Of a DNA stretch of 64,000 nt, positions 1-10,420 are shown piece after piece. The notes beneath the pieces were generated by a model. The model searched no databases and had not been told where the DNA came from. It worked only from the letters and a program-made list of their open reading frames with translations. The stretch comes from Pseudobutyrivibrio sp. (GTDB lineage: Bacteria; Bacillota; Clostridia; Lachnospirales; Lachnospiraceae), in NCBI RefSeq assembly GCF_015057185.1, contig NZ_SVEV01000006.1, positions 1 through 64,000 on the forward strand, written 5' to 3'. The position numbers and the translations under genes were made by a program. Numbering within the stretch: position 1 is the stretch's first letter; each line of letters begins with the position of its first letter.

Positions 1-74
1 TTTTCAAAGTATCTATTTTATCTAAAATATAAAAACTAAGACTTTGAAAAATAGGGCCTTGCCCTAACAATAAA

Positions 75-100
75 AAAACCGCAGCAGACGCTGCGGTTTT
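75..100 (-). terminator. Rho-independent terminator downstream of cheW
   Basis: AAAACCGCAGC-agac-GCTGCGGTTTT perfect stem with T-run on the minus strand. Confidence 0.85.
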
Positions 101-106
101 CTCATT

Positions 107-571
107 TTAAGCTATATCTTTTTTAGTTAAAGATCCAATTTTTAGTATTGAAATAAGTTCCTCTCCTTTTTTTCCGATGCCGCGAATAAAGGACTCGTCA
201 GCATTGATAAATGGTGATGGCTGCTCGATTTCATTCTCAGGGATAGTAAGCACTTCCTTTACCTCATCAACAATTACTCCCATGAGTCTTTCGTCTTCTA
301 TGTTAAGAATAATTATTCTAGAATCCTTTGTGATAGAATCCTCACCATAATTCATTCTACGATGTAAGCTCATGATAGGAATTATTTCACCTCTAAGGCT
401 GATTACTCCACTGAAGTACTCTGGAGACTTTGGAACTTTTGTAATTTTTGGCATTTGGATTATATTATTTACCTGGGAAACATCAATAGCATACGATTCC
501 TTATTAATATTAAAAATAATATATTGATTATCCGCCTCGTTTTTTTCATTAACAACTCTTAAGTCTGACAT
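107..571 (-). CDS. cheW: CheW-like chemotaxis coupling protein
   Basis: CheW-type sequence (YIIFNINKESYAIDVSQVNNI...GVISLRGEIIPIM). Start placed at MSDLRVV behind AAGGAGG; the track start at 589 overlaps the upstream gene. Confidence 0.9.
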   Translation of the reverse strand: MSDLRVVNEKNEADNQYIIFNINKESYAIDVSQVNNIIQMPKITKVPKSPEYFSGVISLRGEIIPIMSLHRRMNYGEDSITKDSRIIILNIEDERLMGVIVDEVKEVLTIPENEIEQPSPFINADESFIRGIGKKGEELISILKIGSLTKKDIA

Positions 572-581
572 ACTATCCTCC

Positions 582-1010
582 TTAGGCAATAAATGACTGT
601 ACGTTAATGATCATTGCAACATCGTTGTCTTCAAGGATAGAAGCACCGCTGAAGAACTGATTATCCTCAAGAATACCTAAGGATTTTGTTTCGATGTCCT
701 TTTGACCCATCAATGTATCAACAACAAGACCTACGCATGAATCATTGTGAATGCAAACTACAACTGTTATGCTATCCTCTTCCTCTGCAAAAGGCTCTAA
801 TTCGAAGAGCTTGTCCAAATAAATGAGAGGGATAACACGACCTCTTAAGTAGATAACATCCTCCTGATCAACAAGACTAATATCTGATTTTGCAACACTT
901 TCAATTGTTAAAATTGATGGAAGTGGAATAGCAACCAATTCATTACGAACTCCAGCAATTAATGCCTGAGTTGTATCTGTCTCAGATGTTACAATTTGAC
1001 AAAAATCCAT
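582..1010 (-). CDS. CheW-like protein
   Basis: CheW domain (VIYLRGRVIPLIYLDKLFEL...GLVVDTLMGQKDIETKSLG). Confidence 0.85.
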   Translation of the reverse strand: MDFCQIVTSETDTTQALIAGVRNELVAIPLPSILTIESVAKSDISLVDQEDVIYLRGRVIPLIYLDKLFELEPFAEEEDSITVVVCIHNDSCVGLVVDTLMGQKDIETKSLGILEDNQFFSGASILEDNDVAMIINVQSFIA

Positions 1011-1026
1011 TTTTTACCTCTATTTC

Positions 1027-3015
1027 TTACTTAAAGAATTTCATTTCCTCGTTTAACTGCTCAGCGATATCCTTAAGGTGTGTTGCAGACTCAGCAAGTG
1101 TTGTAACAGTAGCTGAAAGCTCTTCTACTGATGCACCTGTTGTCTCTGTAGATGCTGCATTTTCCTCTGAAATAGCTGAAAGTGATGACATAGCATTTGA
1201 TACTACTGAGTTTGAAGATACACAGTTGTCAGCCTCACCAGAAATCTTAGTAACGCTATTTACTGTCTCCTCGATATCAGCAAGCATACCCTCAACTGCT
1301 GTAAGTGTCTCGCCAAGTGCGTTCTGCTGCTCGATATTTCCGTTCATTACCTGTGAAGCAGCCTTAACTGCCTGCTCTGCCTCTGAAAGAAGCTCATCCA
1401 TTAATACTCTAATTTCAGATGCAAGGCTCTCTGAATCATCAGCAAGCTTTCTGATTTCCTCAGCAACAACTGCGAAACCTCTACCTGCTTCACCTGCTCT
1501 TGCAGCCTCGATTGAAGCATTAAGAGAAAGAAGGTTTGTCTGAGCTGCAATACCTGAAATGCCCTCAACTCTCTCGTTGATATTTGAAACAGCATTCTGT
1601 GTGCTAGAAATCTTTGTAGCGATTTCATCAATCTTAACTGTCATCTCTGTACTTGTATTCTGAAGTGTAGCAAGTGATGAGCTAGAGAGCTCAGAAGCAT
1701 GCTTCATTCTAGCTGCAAGAGAAGTCATCTCTGTTGTAGAATCCTGTACGTTCTCTACAGCATCTGTAATCTTGCTTGTTCCCTCAGCTGCTGACTGAAT
1801 ATCCTCAGCCTGCTGTACTGCACCTGTAGCAATCTGCTGAACTGCAACTGCAACACTCTCTGTTGTTGCTGCAATCTGATCTGCCATCTCTGATAATTCC
1901 TCAGATGACTCACCTACAGTACCTGTAGAGCTCTTAATATGACCTACAATACCTGAAAGCTTTTCAATAACTGCGTTTGTATTATTTACAATCTGACCAA
2001 ATTCGTCTTTACGATTTGTATGCTTGTTAATCTTCTTAAATACACCATTTGCTAACTCTGAAATAGTATCATCAACAGCCTTGATTGGCTTTGTAAAGCT
2101 ATTTGCCATGAAAATTGAAATTACAAGTACTGCTAAAATCATAAATAAGCCAGTAACCATAATCATCATGGAACCATTTCTTGCCTCAGCAACTACCTCA
2201 CTGTATGCTTTACCAGCACAGATTGTGTAGCCTGACATCTCATTCTTTACATAGCTAACATATACAGGATAACCCTTTGCTTCACTGATATAGAAACCTG
2301 TAGTATCACTTGATGTCATGTATGGAGATGATGCAAAATTCTGTGGTTCATCTGTAGCTGAGATTTCAAAATCTGAATGAGCTACCATTGTAGCTTCCTG
2401 GTCAACAAGGAATGCTTCCTCTGCATCCTCTGCTAACATTGTATGTAACTCATCTGGATTAAGTGTCTTATGTACTACACCGATAACAGTTTTTCCATCT
2501 GTATCGAAAACTGGTACTGCTAAACAAATATTTCTTGAATTTGTTACTGAACTAACAAATACAGTAGAAACATAAGTCTGACCCTTCATTGCATTCTGCC
2601 AGTAATCACGCTCTTTGATGTTCTTAAGGTCACCATCATCACTACGTAATACCATATCTCCATTAGCATTAGACATAACGATTGTATTATTATCACCAAA
2701 TGACTCGTTAATAGCTACCATCTGCTGTTTAACAACTGATACATCATCTAGTTCGCCCTTAAGAAACTGAATTGTCTGTGGAACAGAAGCAAAACTTGTA
2801 AGAGATGCCTCACACTTTGTAAAAATCTTGTCAATCTCTGACTCGATATATTTTGCCTGCCAATCCAAATTCTGTTTTGCCTGCTCTTCGGCACTAGTAG
2901 ATGAATTGTTATAGCTGATTAAAATAGCAACAACAAGTGGGATGATCGAAATCAAAAGCATAGTTGCTATAAGCTTTGACTTTACGCTTGAAAAAATGTT
3001 CTTTTTCTTTTTCAT
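1027..3015 (-). CDS. Methyl-accepting chemotaxis protein (Cache sensor, HAMP, MA domain)
   Basis: Two TM segments, extracellular Cache-like region, signalling tip [41 protein letters not shown]. Confidence 0.95.
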   Translation of the reverse strand: MKKKKNIFSSVKSKLIATMLLISIIPLVVAILISYNNSSTSAEEQAKQNLDWQAKYIESEIDKIFTKCEASLTSFASVPQTIQFLKGELDDVSVVKQQMVAINESFGDNNTIVMSNANGDMVLRSDDGDLKNIKERDYWQNAMKGQTYVSTVFVSSVTNSRNICLAVPVFDTDGKTVIGVVHKTLNPDELHTMLAEDAEEAFLVDQEATMVAHSDFEISATDEPQNFASSPYMTSSDTTGFYISEAKGYPVYVSYVKNEMSGYTICAGKAYSEVVAEARNGSMMIMVTGLFMILAVLVISIFMANSFTKPIKAVDDTISELANGVFKKINKHTNRKDEFGQIVNNTNAVIEKLSGIVGHIKSSTGTVGESSEELSEMADQIAATTESVAVAVQQIATGAVQQAEDIQSAAEGTSKITDAVENVQDSTTEMTSLAARMKHASELSSSSLATLQNTSTEMTVKIDEIATKISSTQNAVSNINERVEGISGIAAQTNLLSLNASIEAARAGEAGRGFAVVAEEIRKLADDSESLASEIRVLMDELLSEAEQAVKAASQVMNGNIEQQNALGETLTAVEGMLADIEETVNSVTKISGEADNCVSSNSVVSNAMSSLSAISEENAASTETTGASVEELSATVTTLAESATHLKDIAEQLNEEMKFFK

Positions 3016-3350
3016 AAGTTCCTCCGTGAATCTTATTAATTATCTAAAGTTTATAGTTACGCCCCTGTTAAGTGTTATATACAAACACGAGTTAGGATTT
3101 TAACATAGTTTTATAACGTGATGTGTATTTTTATAAATACAATTGTGCATTTTACCCTATTTAGCACTAAACAATTTATTTATACTGCACAACCAAAAGT
3201 TTCTGCTTATTTTAGAGTTCTACATAAAGACCTAAGATTTATGCACTCTGTTCATTTGTAAAGAAAGACCTCTCTTTTTCAAATATTTTTGAAGTATCAT
3301 TCTTCAATTGTGCACTATTTAATTTTAATAAATTTTTAATATTTGATTTA

Positions 3351-3378
3351 TTGACTTGGACTATAGAGGATGTTATCT
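3351..3378 (+). promoter_or_regulatory. Candidate sigma-A promoter of lon
   Basis: TTGACT - 16 nt - TTATCT just upstream of the CIRCE element. Confidence 0.6.
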
Positions 3379-3389
3379 TTAACTTACAT

Positions 3390-3416
3390 TTAGCACTCTG
3401 TTGATGTGAGTGCTAA
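3390..3416 (+). promoter_or_regulatory. CIRCE element (HrcA operator) upstream of lon
   Basis: TTAGCACTC-N9-GAGTGCTAA, exact match to the CIRCE consensus. Confidence 0.95.
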
Positions 3417-3448
3417 CAAATGCGATTTTTTGATATACGGAGGTTCTT

Positions 3449-5722
3449 ATGATTATTTTACCTTTATACAATATGCAACTTATTTCACGAGGAAACATGT
3501 ATTTCCAGACAGATGTATTTAAGACACTGACTGGAAAGGTTGTTGAAGGGGAAAAGGTTGTAGTTTTACAAACCAAGCGTTATCAGGCTAGAAAGGATTT
3601 GACAGAAGACAATTTCTATAAAATTGGTGCTGTTGGTACTCTCGCACAGGTTAGTCCTGAAGGCTATGTAACTGTTAATATCACAAATCGTATAGACGTG
3701 GATGAGATACATATTAATGGTGATGGTGAAATCGAGCTTAACATTTCAAAGAGAAATGATGTGGACGAACTTGATGTTTCCAGAGAATTAGAAGTATTAG
3801 AGGCATTGAAGGCTGATGTAAGAGATTTATCAAGCCGCTTCCAGTTTTCTAATTTCATAGAATTACTCTTAAGTGGAATTTCAAACGTAGAAGAATTAGC
3901 TGCTTCCCTTTCCTACTGGTTCAACACATCTAATGAAGAGATGCAAAGCATTATCGCTAATGACAGCATCAACAAGCGATTAGAGCTTATGGAAAAGGAA
4001 ATCGTTGAATATGTTGAAGTAACAAAGGTTACAACTGATGCTAACTCTGCAAGAGAGCAGGAATACAAGGATTTGTACAGAGAGTCTGCCATCAAAAAGC
4101 AGATGGAATATTTACAAAAAGAGCTTGATGACATGCACCCTGAGAATGTAACTGACATTCAGCGCTTTGAGAAAAAGATAAAAGAAGCCGGCATGAATGA
4201 GGATGCACGTAAGGAAGCAGACAAGGTCCTCAATAGACTCAAGCAGGAAGGTCATCACAGCTCTGAAACTGGAATGCTTTACGATTATCTTGATTTCGTT
4301 ATAGGACTTTCTTGGAAAAAGGAAGAGACTAAAAAGATTGATTTAGAGGAAGCTGAAAAGATTCTCGATAGTGATCACTACGGACTTGATAAGGTTAAGA
4401 AGCGTATTATTCAGCAGATAGCTGTTATGAATCTAAAGGGGACTCAGTCTGGTTCTATTCTTCTCTTTGTCGGTGCACCTGGCACTGGTAAGACAAGTAT
4501 AGGTAAATCAATTGCCAAGTCATTGGGCCGTGAATATGTAAGAGTATCTCTTGGTGGTGTGCGAGATGAAGCAGAAATTAGAGGACATCGTCGTACATAT
4601 ATAGGAGCTATGCCTGGACGTATAATGGATGCCATTTCAAAATCTGGTGTCAGCAACCCAGTTATGGTTCTGGATGAGATTGACAAGCTTTCTCAAAGCT
4701 ACAATGGTGATCCAGCCAGCGCCCTTTTAGAGGTACTTGACCCAGAACAGAATAATACATTTACAGACCACTACATGAATGTTCCATACGACCTTTCAAA
4801 TGTGTTATTCATCTGTACAGCCAACAGCTTGGATACTATTCCTGCTCCTCTTCTCAACAGAATGGAGGTAATCAATTTTACTGGCTATACTCCTGATGAG
4901 AAGCTGAAAATTGCACGTGAGCATCTACTACCAAAGTCAATGGAGGCTATGGGTATTAATGAGTCACAGCTTAATGTAAGCGATGAGATACTAAGCACTA
5001 TCATTTCAGATTTCACTAGAGAATCTGGCGTTAGAGGTCTTAGAAAACGAATCGATGCACTTTGCCGTGGTGCTGCACTTCTTATTGCCAGAAACGAAAA
5101 TGAATCTGTTACTATCACTCCAGAACAGCTTCGTGGCGAATTTGATATGCGCCCTATGCATCGCAATACCGTTCCTGCTGAGCAGAAGCCTGGTGTTGTA
5201 ACAGGACTTGCATGGACTGCTGTAGGCGGCGAGATTCTTTATATAGAAACCTTATTTACAAAGGGAAAGGGTGGAATCACCATAACTGGAAAGCTTGGAG
5301 ATGTAATGAAGGAATCTGCACAGATTGCAGTTAGCCTTGTAAAATCCATGTATCCAGACAAAGCTTCACTTTTCGAGCAAAATGATTTACATATCCACGT
5401 ACCTGAGGGAGCCGTACCAAAGGATGGTCCATCTGCTGGTATCACAATGACTACTGCCATTGCATCTCTTGTCACCGGAGTGCCTGTAAAGCCAACATTT
5501 GCAATGACTGGTGAGGTATCCCTAAGAGGCATCGTGTCTGCCATTGGAGGACTTCCAGAGAAGTTAATGGCAGCGGAACGAGCTGGCGTAAAGCAGGTAT
5601 TTATCCCTGATGATAACATGCAGGACCTGGTAGATGTTGCTGAGGAAGTAAAGGAAGCCCTTGAAATCATCCCAGTTAAAAATGTTGAGGATGTTATTTC
5701 ATATTTAAAAATTAACCAATAA
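3449..5722 (+). CDS. lon: ATP-dependent endopeptidase La (Lon)
   Basis: Lon N domain, Walker A GAPGTGKTSIGKSIAKSLGREYVRVSLGGVRDEAEIRGHRRTYIGAMPG, Ser/Lys catalytic site PKDGPSAGITM. Confidence 0.97.
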   Translation: MIILPLYNMQLISRGNMYFQTDVFKTLTGKVVEGEKVVVLQTKRYQARKDLTEDNFYKIGAVGTLAQVSPEGYVTVNITNRIDVDEIHINGDGEIELNISKRNDVDELDVSRELEVLEALKADVRDLSSRFQFSNFIELLLSGISNVEELAASLSYWFNTSNEEMQSIIANDSINKRLELMEKEIVEYVEVTKVTTDANSAREQEYKDLYRESAIKKQMEYLQKELDDMHPENVTDIQRFEKKIKEAGMNEDARKEADKVLNRLKQEGHHSSETGMLYDYLDFVIGLSWKKEETKKIDLEEAEKILDSDHYGLDKVKKRIIQQIAVMNLKGTQSGSILLFVGAPGTGKTSIGKSIAKSLGREYVRVSLGGVRDEAEIRGHRRTYIGAMPGRIMDAISKSGVSNPVMVLDEIDKLSQSYNGDPASALLEVLDPEQNNTFTDHYMNVPYDLSNVLFICTANSLDTIPAPLLNRMEVINFTGYTPDEKLKIAREHLLPKSMEAMGINESQLNVSDEILSTIISDFTRESGVRGLRKRIDALCRGAALLIARNENESVTITPEQLRGEFDMRPMHRNTVPAEQKPGVVTGLAWTAVGGEILYIETLFTKGKGGITITGKLGDVMKESAQIAVSLVKSMYPDKASLFEQNDLHIHVPEGAVPKDGPSAGITMTTAIASLVTGVPVKPTFAMTGEVSLRGIVSAIGGLPEKLMAAERAGVKQVFIPDDNMQDLVDVAEEVKEALEIIPVKNVEDVISYLKINQ

Positions 5723-5745
5723 TTTTCCCATTATATAAAAATATT

Positions 5746-5796
5746 ATCCTTCTATTTGGTGTATTACTTTATGTCAAATAGGAGGATTATTTTTTG
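5746..5796 (+). terminator. Terminator of lon
   Basis: ATCCTTCTATTTG ... CAAATAGGAGGAT followed by a T-run. Confidence 0.8.
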
Positions 5797-5879
5797 CAGC
5801 GTTTTATAAATTGTATTCTCGTTCAAATATGAAAGGTAAAGTATTATAATAATGAAGAATAAACTCACGGAGGTTGATT

Positions 5880-6980
5880 ATGAAAAGTAAAAAAATAATT
5901 ATTGCAATTGCAGTAATCATTGTCGCAATAGCTGCTGCAATCGCAGGATATTTCCTTGTATACAACAGCCCTGAAAGACAATTGGATAGATATCTTGATT
6001 TGGGTGCAAAGTATATCGAGGAAGGGGACTATGACAAGGCCCTAGAAGCCTACAATATGGCTCTTGAAATTGATGACAAGTGTACAGAAGCATATATTGG
6101 TTTGATTCATGTATATGAAGAAACCGGTGATTATGAGATGGCAATGCAAATTGCTGAGCAGGGTGTCAACATGACAGAAGCGCCTTTCCTTGAGTCTAAA
6201 CTGCAAGAATTAACTACAATTGTAAATAATGGTGGTTCAAGCAGTAGCTCAGATGCCGCAGCTTCTGAGAATAACTCAGCGACCGAGATTGAAGAAGAAT
6301 CTACTATTAATATTGATGATTATGTGGGATTCTATTCTAACAATGAGGTTACTGTTTCTATTGAGAAAAATGGCGACGACTACTCTATGAGCGTTATGAT
6401 TCTTCGTCTTTTTACTTGGGAGGATGGTAAAGTAAATGCCACAGATGAAGGAGTAGAATTTACTTCTACTGATGGAAATGGCAAACCAATTAAATTTTTA
6501 TTTACTAAGGATGGAAATGATTCATATACCCTTAAGGTTGAAAAGACTACATGGGAATACCTCAGCAATGGAGAAACCTTTACCGACTTAGTGTTAACAG
6601 ACCCTACTGAAACTGCCGCTTCTTCATCTGATTTAGATGATGGTTTTTATTTTTCAACATTACTAACAACTGACCCTGGTTACTCAAGTTCTTATATTAG
6701 AAGCTTAAGTTTTGCAGACAATGGATTTACTATAGATGCAGGTGTTACCAAAGTGCTTGATCCAAATACTTGGAATAACCTTGAGGATTACGACTATGCT
6801 ACATACTTCATAGCCATTGATTCAAACACAAAATTCTATACAGCTGGTGGCGAGGATGCACCTACATATTATACATTTGAAGAATTTAAAGAACTGTGTG
6901 AACAATTAAAAGATTCCGGACTTGGATTACAATTCAATATTGAAAACGGAGTTGCCACAGAAGTTGGTTTATCTTCATAG
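5880..6980 (+). CDS. TPR-containing membrane-anchored/exported protein
   Basis: N-terminal hydrophobic segment and TPR repeats (LGAKYIEEGDYDKALEAYNMALEID...). Start taken at MKSKK after GGAGG. Confidence 0.75.
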   Translation: MKSKKIIIAIAVIIVAIAAAIAGYFLVYNSPERQLDRYLDLGAKYIEEGDYDKALEAYNMALEIDDKCTEAYIGLIHVYEETGDYEMAMQIAEQGVNMTEAPFLESKLQELTTIVNNGGSSSSSDAAASENNSATEIEEESTINIDDYVGFYSNNEVTVSIEKNGDDYSMSVMILRLFTWEDGKVNATDEGVEFTSTDGNGKPIKFLFTKDGNDSYTLKVEKTTWEYLSNGETFTDLVLTDPTETAASSSDLDDGFYFSTLLTTDPGYSSSYIRSLSFADNGFTIDAGVTKVLDPNTWNNLEDYDYATYFIAIDSNTKFYTAGGEDAPTYYTFEEFKELCEQLKDSGLGLQFNIENGVATEVGLSS

Positions 6981-6987
6981 CATAATA

Positions 6988-7012
6988 GCCTGACCAAACG
7001 GTCAGGCTTTTC
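6988..7012 (+). terminator. Terminator
   Basis: GCCTGACC-aaac-GGTCAGGC-TTTTCTT. Confidence 0.85.
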
Positions 7013-7738
7013 TTATTTCTCAATTATTGAATTCATAATCTCAAATTTTTGCTGGGCTGAGTATATAAGCTCTGCTGCCTGTAGAAGTTCATCCTCAATG
7101 TCTAATTCTAAAGCATCTAGGGAATCTACATTATTTGATAGTGTCTTATATTTGATGTCATGCTCTAGAGATGCCCACAGATCCATAGCCATAGTTCTAA
7201 TTTGGATTTCCACAGGAACCAGTTGCTTTTTATTCATGAAATATACAGGCACTCTAATTATCATATGTAGGCTGCGATAGCCATTTGGTTTGGGGCTGGC
7301 GATGTAATCCTTTATTTCTATTATATGTACATCATCCTGAGCTAGTATTCTATCTCGAATCAGGTAAACATCCTTGATATATGGACAGACACATCTGATG
7401 CCTGCAATATCGTAAATATTGTTGAATGCCTCAGTTAGAGACAATCTCATTCCTTTCTTTTCTAGTTTCCCCAATATGCTTTTTGATGATTTGAGTCGCG
7501 TATCAATGTGATGAATCGGAACCCTAAGATTTCTAAATTCGAACTCGTCCTTAATTATATTAAGTCTGGCTTCTGTAAGATTCATGGCTGCATTGTACAT
7601 CCTAAGAATTGGATCTAAGGTATGAGAAAACTCATCCTCTATAGCAGCTATACGTGCCATATTGTTCTCGTATGAATTCCCCAGAGAAACAATTTCATTC
7701 ACTGTCGTTGATTCTTCTATTACAATTTCCTTATCCAT
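7013..7738 (-). CDS. Small alarmone synthetase-like (RelA/SpoT domain, GTP pyrophosphokinase)
   Basis: RelA/SpoT motifs RLKSSKSILGKLEKKG, DIAGIRCVCPYIKDVYLI, PNGYRSLHMIIRVPV, EIQIRTMAMDLWASLEHDIKYK. Confidence 0.9.
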   Translation of the reverse strand: MDKEIVIEESTTVNEIVSLGNSYENNMARIAAIEDEFSHTLDPILRMYNAAMNLTEARLNIIKDEFEFRNLRVPIHHIDTRLKSSKSILGKLEKKGMRLSLTEAFNNIYDIAGIRCVCPYIKDVYLIRDRILAQDDVHIIEIKDYIASPKPNGYRSLHMIIRVPVYFMNKKQLVPVEIQIRTMAMDLWASLEHDIKYKTLSNNVDSLDALELDIEDELLQAAELIYSAQQKFEIMNSIIEK

Positions 7739-7824
7739 AATTCATATGGTACAGGTTTAGGATGACAAATACCATTAAATAAGTCTTAATTCTTTCTTAA
7801 TTTTTCGCGATGGGTATGTGAAGA

Positions 7825-8031
7825 TTATTGATTTTCTTCCCAAAACAGCTCATCCAAGGTCTTGTCCAAAGCCTTGCAAATGGCTATACAAAGGCTGATG
7901 GTAGGATTGTAATCACCCTTTTCTATGGCATTTATAGTCTGTCTAGACACGCCACACAAATCTGCAAGCTGCTGTTGGGACAAATCCTTGCCAGCTCTGG
8001 CTGCCTTCATTCTAAGATTCTTCATTGGCAT
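7825..8031 (-). CDS. XRE/Cro family transcriptional regulator
   Basis: LSQQQLADLCGVSRQTINAIEKGDYNPTISLCIAICKAL, typical HTH_3. Confidence 0.9.
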   Translation of the reverse strand: MPMKNLRMKAARAGKDLSQQQLADLCGVSRQTINAIEKGDYNPTISLCIAICKALDKTLDELFWEENQ

Positions 8032-8542
8032 CTCCTCTTTTATCTAATAACAATCTGATTACCATAGCAATAAGAATACCTGTAAACAGCACACATATTG
8101 AAACATTTATAAAGAATCCATTCATATATCTGCTAGCTAAATCAATCTCATCTGCATTATTAATAGCGGCAAACAGATTTGACATTATTACCATTATAGC
8201 CAGAACAATCCATGTTTTAATCTTTTGTCCTACCATGATATAAGCATTATTCAAAACACAGTAGACCACATCAACCATAATTCCTAAGAACATAATTGCG
8301 ATAATAACTAATTGTGGTGATATGATATCAACAGTAACACTATATAAACATAGCGCATATATCATATTCAAAATAATCACAGTAATGAAACCGTAATTAG
8401 CTCCACGACCACGAACCAATAGTTGTCTCTCATCGTAGTGTACTTTATTCTTTTCATATCTCTTTCTTCTAATGCAGCTGCATGCCACAGCTATAACTCC
8501 AATTAATATTCCAAAAATAACACCAGCAGTATATGCATTCAT
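8012..8542 (-). CDS. Four-TM membrane protein paired with the XRE regulator
   Basis: Hydrophobic segments; 3' end overlaps the start of the XRE gene. Confidence 0.7.
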   Translation of the reverse strand: MNAYTAGVIFGILIGVIAVACSCIRRKRYEKNKVHYDERQLLVRGRGANYGFITVIILNMIYALCLYSVTVDIISPQLVIIAIMFLGIMVDVVYCVLNNAYIMVGQKIKTWIVLAIMVIMSNLFAAINNADEIDLASRYMNGFFINVSICVLFTGILIAMVIRLLLDKRGDANEES

Positions 8543-8689
8543 ATTTTATCCTCCGTTTATAAAAACAATTAACTAGTTTCCTCAGCTGATATTATTATAA
8601 TAATCCCGCGATAGCATAATGTCAACTATATTTTACATTTTGTCACAAGATTGGAGAACGAAGTTTTGGTTTATGAATCTACAGTAGCG

Positions 8690-8721
8690 CAAAAAAGCCC
8701 TCAGCCTATTGGCCAAGGGCT
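8690..8721 (-). terminator. Terminator of the GH51 transcription unit
   Basis: AGCCCT ... AGGGCT stem with a T-run (minus strand) 40 nt after the stop. Confidence 0.75.
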
Positions 8722-8763
8722 ATCATCAATCGTTATCAAATGCAGATACTTTGTTTGAAAGAA

Positions 8764-10284
8764 TTATTTTTTAAGTCTAATGCTAACAACTGAACATGTT
8801 GGGAGGGTTACTTTTATGCCAGCATCAGTCTTTGTGTAAGCTGTAAACTCCTGTTCTTTTACTACTTCAGGTGCTTCAAATGTGTTGTAAGAGTTCATCT
8901 TACCTGTAACATATGAAGCCTCGCATACATTGTATGCTCCACCGTCCTTAGTAAGTTGAATCTCAAGTTCCTCTGTAGATTCTAATGAGTTATTTGTTAG
9001 GGTTACAGTGATAACACCATTCTCATCCTCAGAAACTGATTCAAATACCTTAGGAAGTTCATTCTTGCCAGATCCGACTGTACTGTTGTTAATAAGGTCT
9101 GAACCAAGAAGTGTTGCTCCCTGGTGGTGACGGAACATTTTGAAGACATAATAAGTAGGGGTTTTTATCATCTTCTCACCGTCTGTGAGCATAACTGACT
9201 GAAGTACGTTAATCATCTGTGCAATACATGCAAGTTTTACTCTGTCAGAATGCTTATTAAATATATTAAGGTTCATACCAGCAACTAAAGCATCGCGCAT
9301 AGTGTTCTGCTGGTACAAGAAGCCTGGGTTGGTTCCTGGTTCAACATCAGTCCAAATTCCCCATTCATCAATCATCATGCCGATTTTCTTTTCTGGGTCA
9401 TACTCATCCATGATTGCACCATGTTTGTTGATGAGCTCTTCCATATAAAAGCTACGTTTAAGAGTCTGGTAGAATACCTCCTCTGTAAAGTCTGTTGCGC
9501 TTCCCTTGAAGTTCCAATCATCCTCTGTCTCAGGAAGTGTATAGTAATGAAGTGACAAACCATCCATAAATCCATGGAACTGCTCTGGTGTATGATCAAA
9601 GCATGTAGCTAATACTTCTTTTGTCCAATGATAATCATCTACATTGGCACCACAGCAAATCTTTGAAATAGGTTTGCTTCCGTTATAGTTTCTAACATAG
9701 GTCTGATAACGTCTGTACTCATCAGCATAAAACTGTGGGCGCATATTACCGCCGCAGCCCCAGTTTTCGTTTCCAACACCTAGATAATCAACTGTCCAAG
9801 GCTCCTCATGACCATTCTCCTTACGAAGGTCAGCCATTGGTGAAACTCCGTTAAATGTCATGTATTCTACCCATTCGCTCATTTCGCGAACTGTACCAGA
9901 ACCTAAATTGGCATTTACATATGTTTTGCAGCCAAGCTGCTTGCATAATTCAAAATACTCGTGTGTTCCGAAGCTATTATCTTCTACCACACCACCCCAG
10001 TGGGTGTTAATCATTTTCTTGCGATTTTCCTTTGGACCGATTCCATCCATCCAGTGATACTCATCAGCGAAGCAACCACCTGGCCAACGAAGGACTGGTA
10101 CCTTCATCTCCTTTAGAGCTTCAACTACATCTGTACGCATACCATTTACGTTAGGAATATCGCTATTTTCTCCAACGTATAACCCCTCGTAAATACAGCG
10201 TCCCAAGTGCTCTGAGAAATGACCATAAATCTCTGGAGCAATTGTACTCTTTTTGTTTTCGTTGTTGATAACTAATTTTGCCAT
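8764..10284 (-). CDS. abfA: Alpha-N-arabinofuranosidase, GH51
   Basis: GH51 motifs PVLRWPGGCFADEYHW, YLGVGNENWGCGG, MMIDEWGIW. Start set at MAKLVINNEN behind AGGAG; the track extension to 10374 reads through a hairpin. Confidence 0.95.
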   Translation of the reverse strand: MAKLVINNENKKSTIAPEIYGHFSEHLGRCIYEGLYVGENSDIPNVNGMRTDVVEALKEMKVPVLRWPGGCFADEYHWMDGIGPKENRKKMINTHWGGVVEDNSFGTHEYFELCKQLGCKTYVNANLGSGTVREMSEWVEYMTFNGVSPMADLRKENGHEEPWTVDYLGVGNENWGCGGNMRPQFYADEYRRYQTYVRNYNGSKPISKICCGANVDDYHWTKEVLATCFDHTPEQFHGFMDGLSLHYYTLPETEDDWNFKGSATDFTEEVFYQTLKRSFYMEELINKHGAIMDEYDPEKKIGMMIDEWGIWTDVEPGTNPGFLYQQNTMRDALVAGMNLNIFNKHSDRVKLACIAQMINVLQSVMLTDGEKMIKTPTYYVFKMFRHHQGATLLGSDLINNSTVGSGKNELPKVFESVSEDENGVITVTLTNNSLESTEELEIQLTKDGGAYNVCEASYVTGKMNSYNTFEAPEVVKEQEFTAYTKTDAGIKVTLPTCSVVSIRLKK

Positions 10285-10337
10285 AACATATACTTCTCCT
10301 ATATTTTTTGCTCGGCTAGCCACAGCTATTTCTCTGG

Positions 10338-10389
10338 CCACGGGAAGACGCACCATTATGATTGCCTTCGGCAATGAGGTGCGTCGTGG
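10338..10389 (-). repeat. Intergenic hairpin, family A (CC-UNC-GG tip)
   Basis: CCAC-GGGAA-GACGCACC-attatg-ATTGCC-ttc-GGCAAT-ga-GGTGCGTC-GTGG. Confidence 0.7.
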
Positions 10390-10420
10390 GAGCAGTAAAA
10401 GGTTAACCTTTTACTGCTCC
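10389..10420. repeat. Perfect 32-nt palindrome spanning the stop codon of the permease gene
   Basis: GGAGCAGTAAAAGGTTAACCTTTTACTGCTCC, self-complementary over its full length; stop codon at 10403-10405. Confidence 0.9.

Noticed and set aside
962-1543. 193-aa plus-strand ORF over the MCP 3' end
   Set aside because: Antisense to a clear MCP; Ser/Ala/Thr-rich composition is the mirror of MCP coiled-coil codons
5239-5670. 143-aa antisense ORF in lon
   Set aside because: No RBS or family motif; it opposes the conserved Lon protease domain
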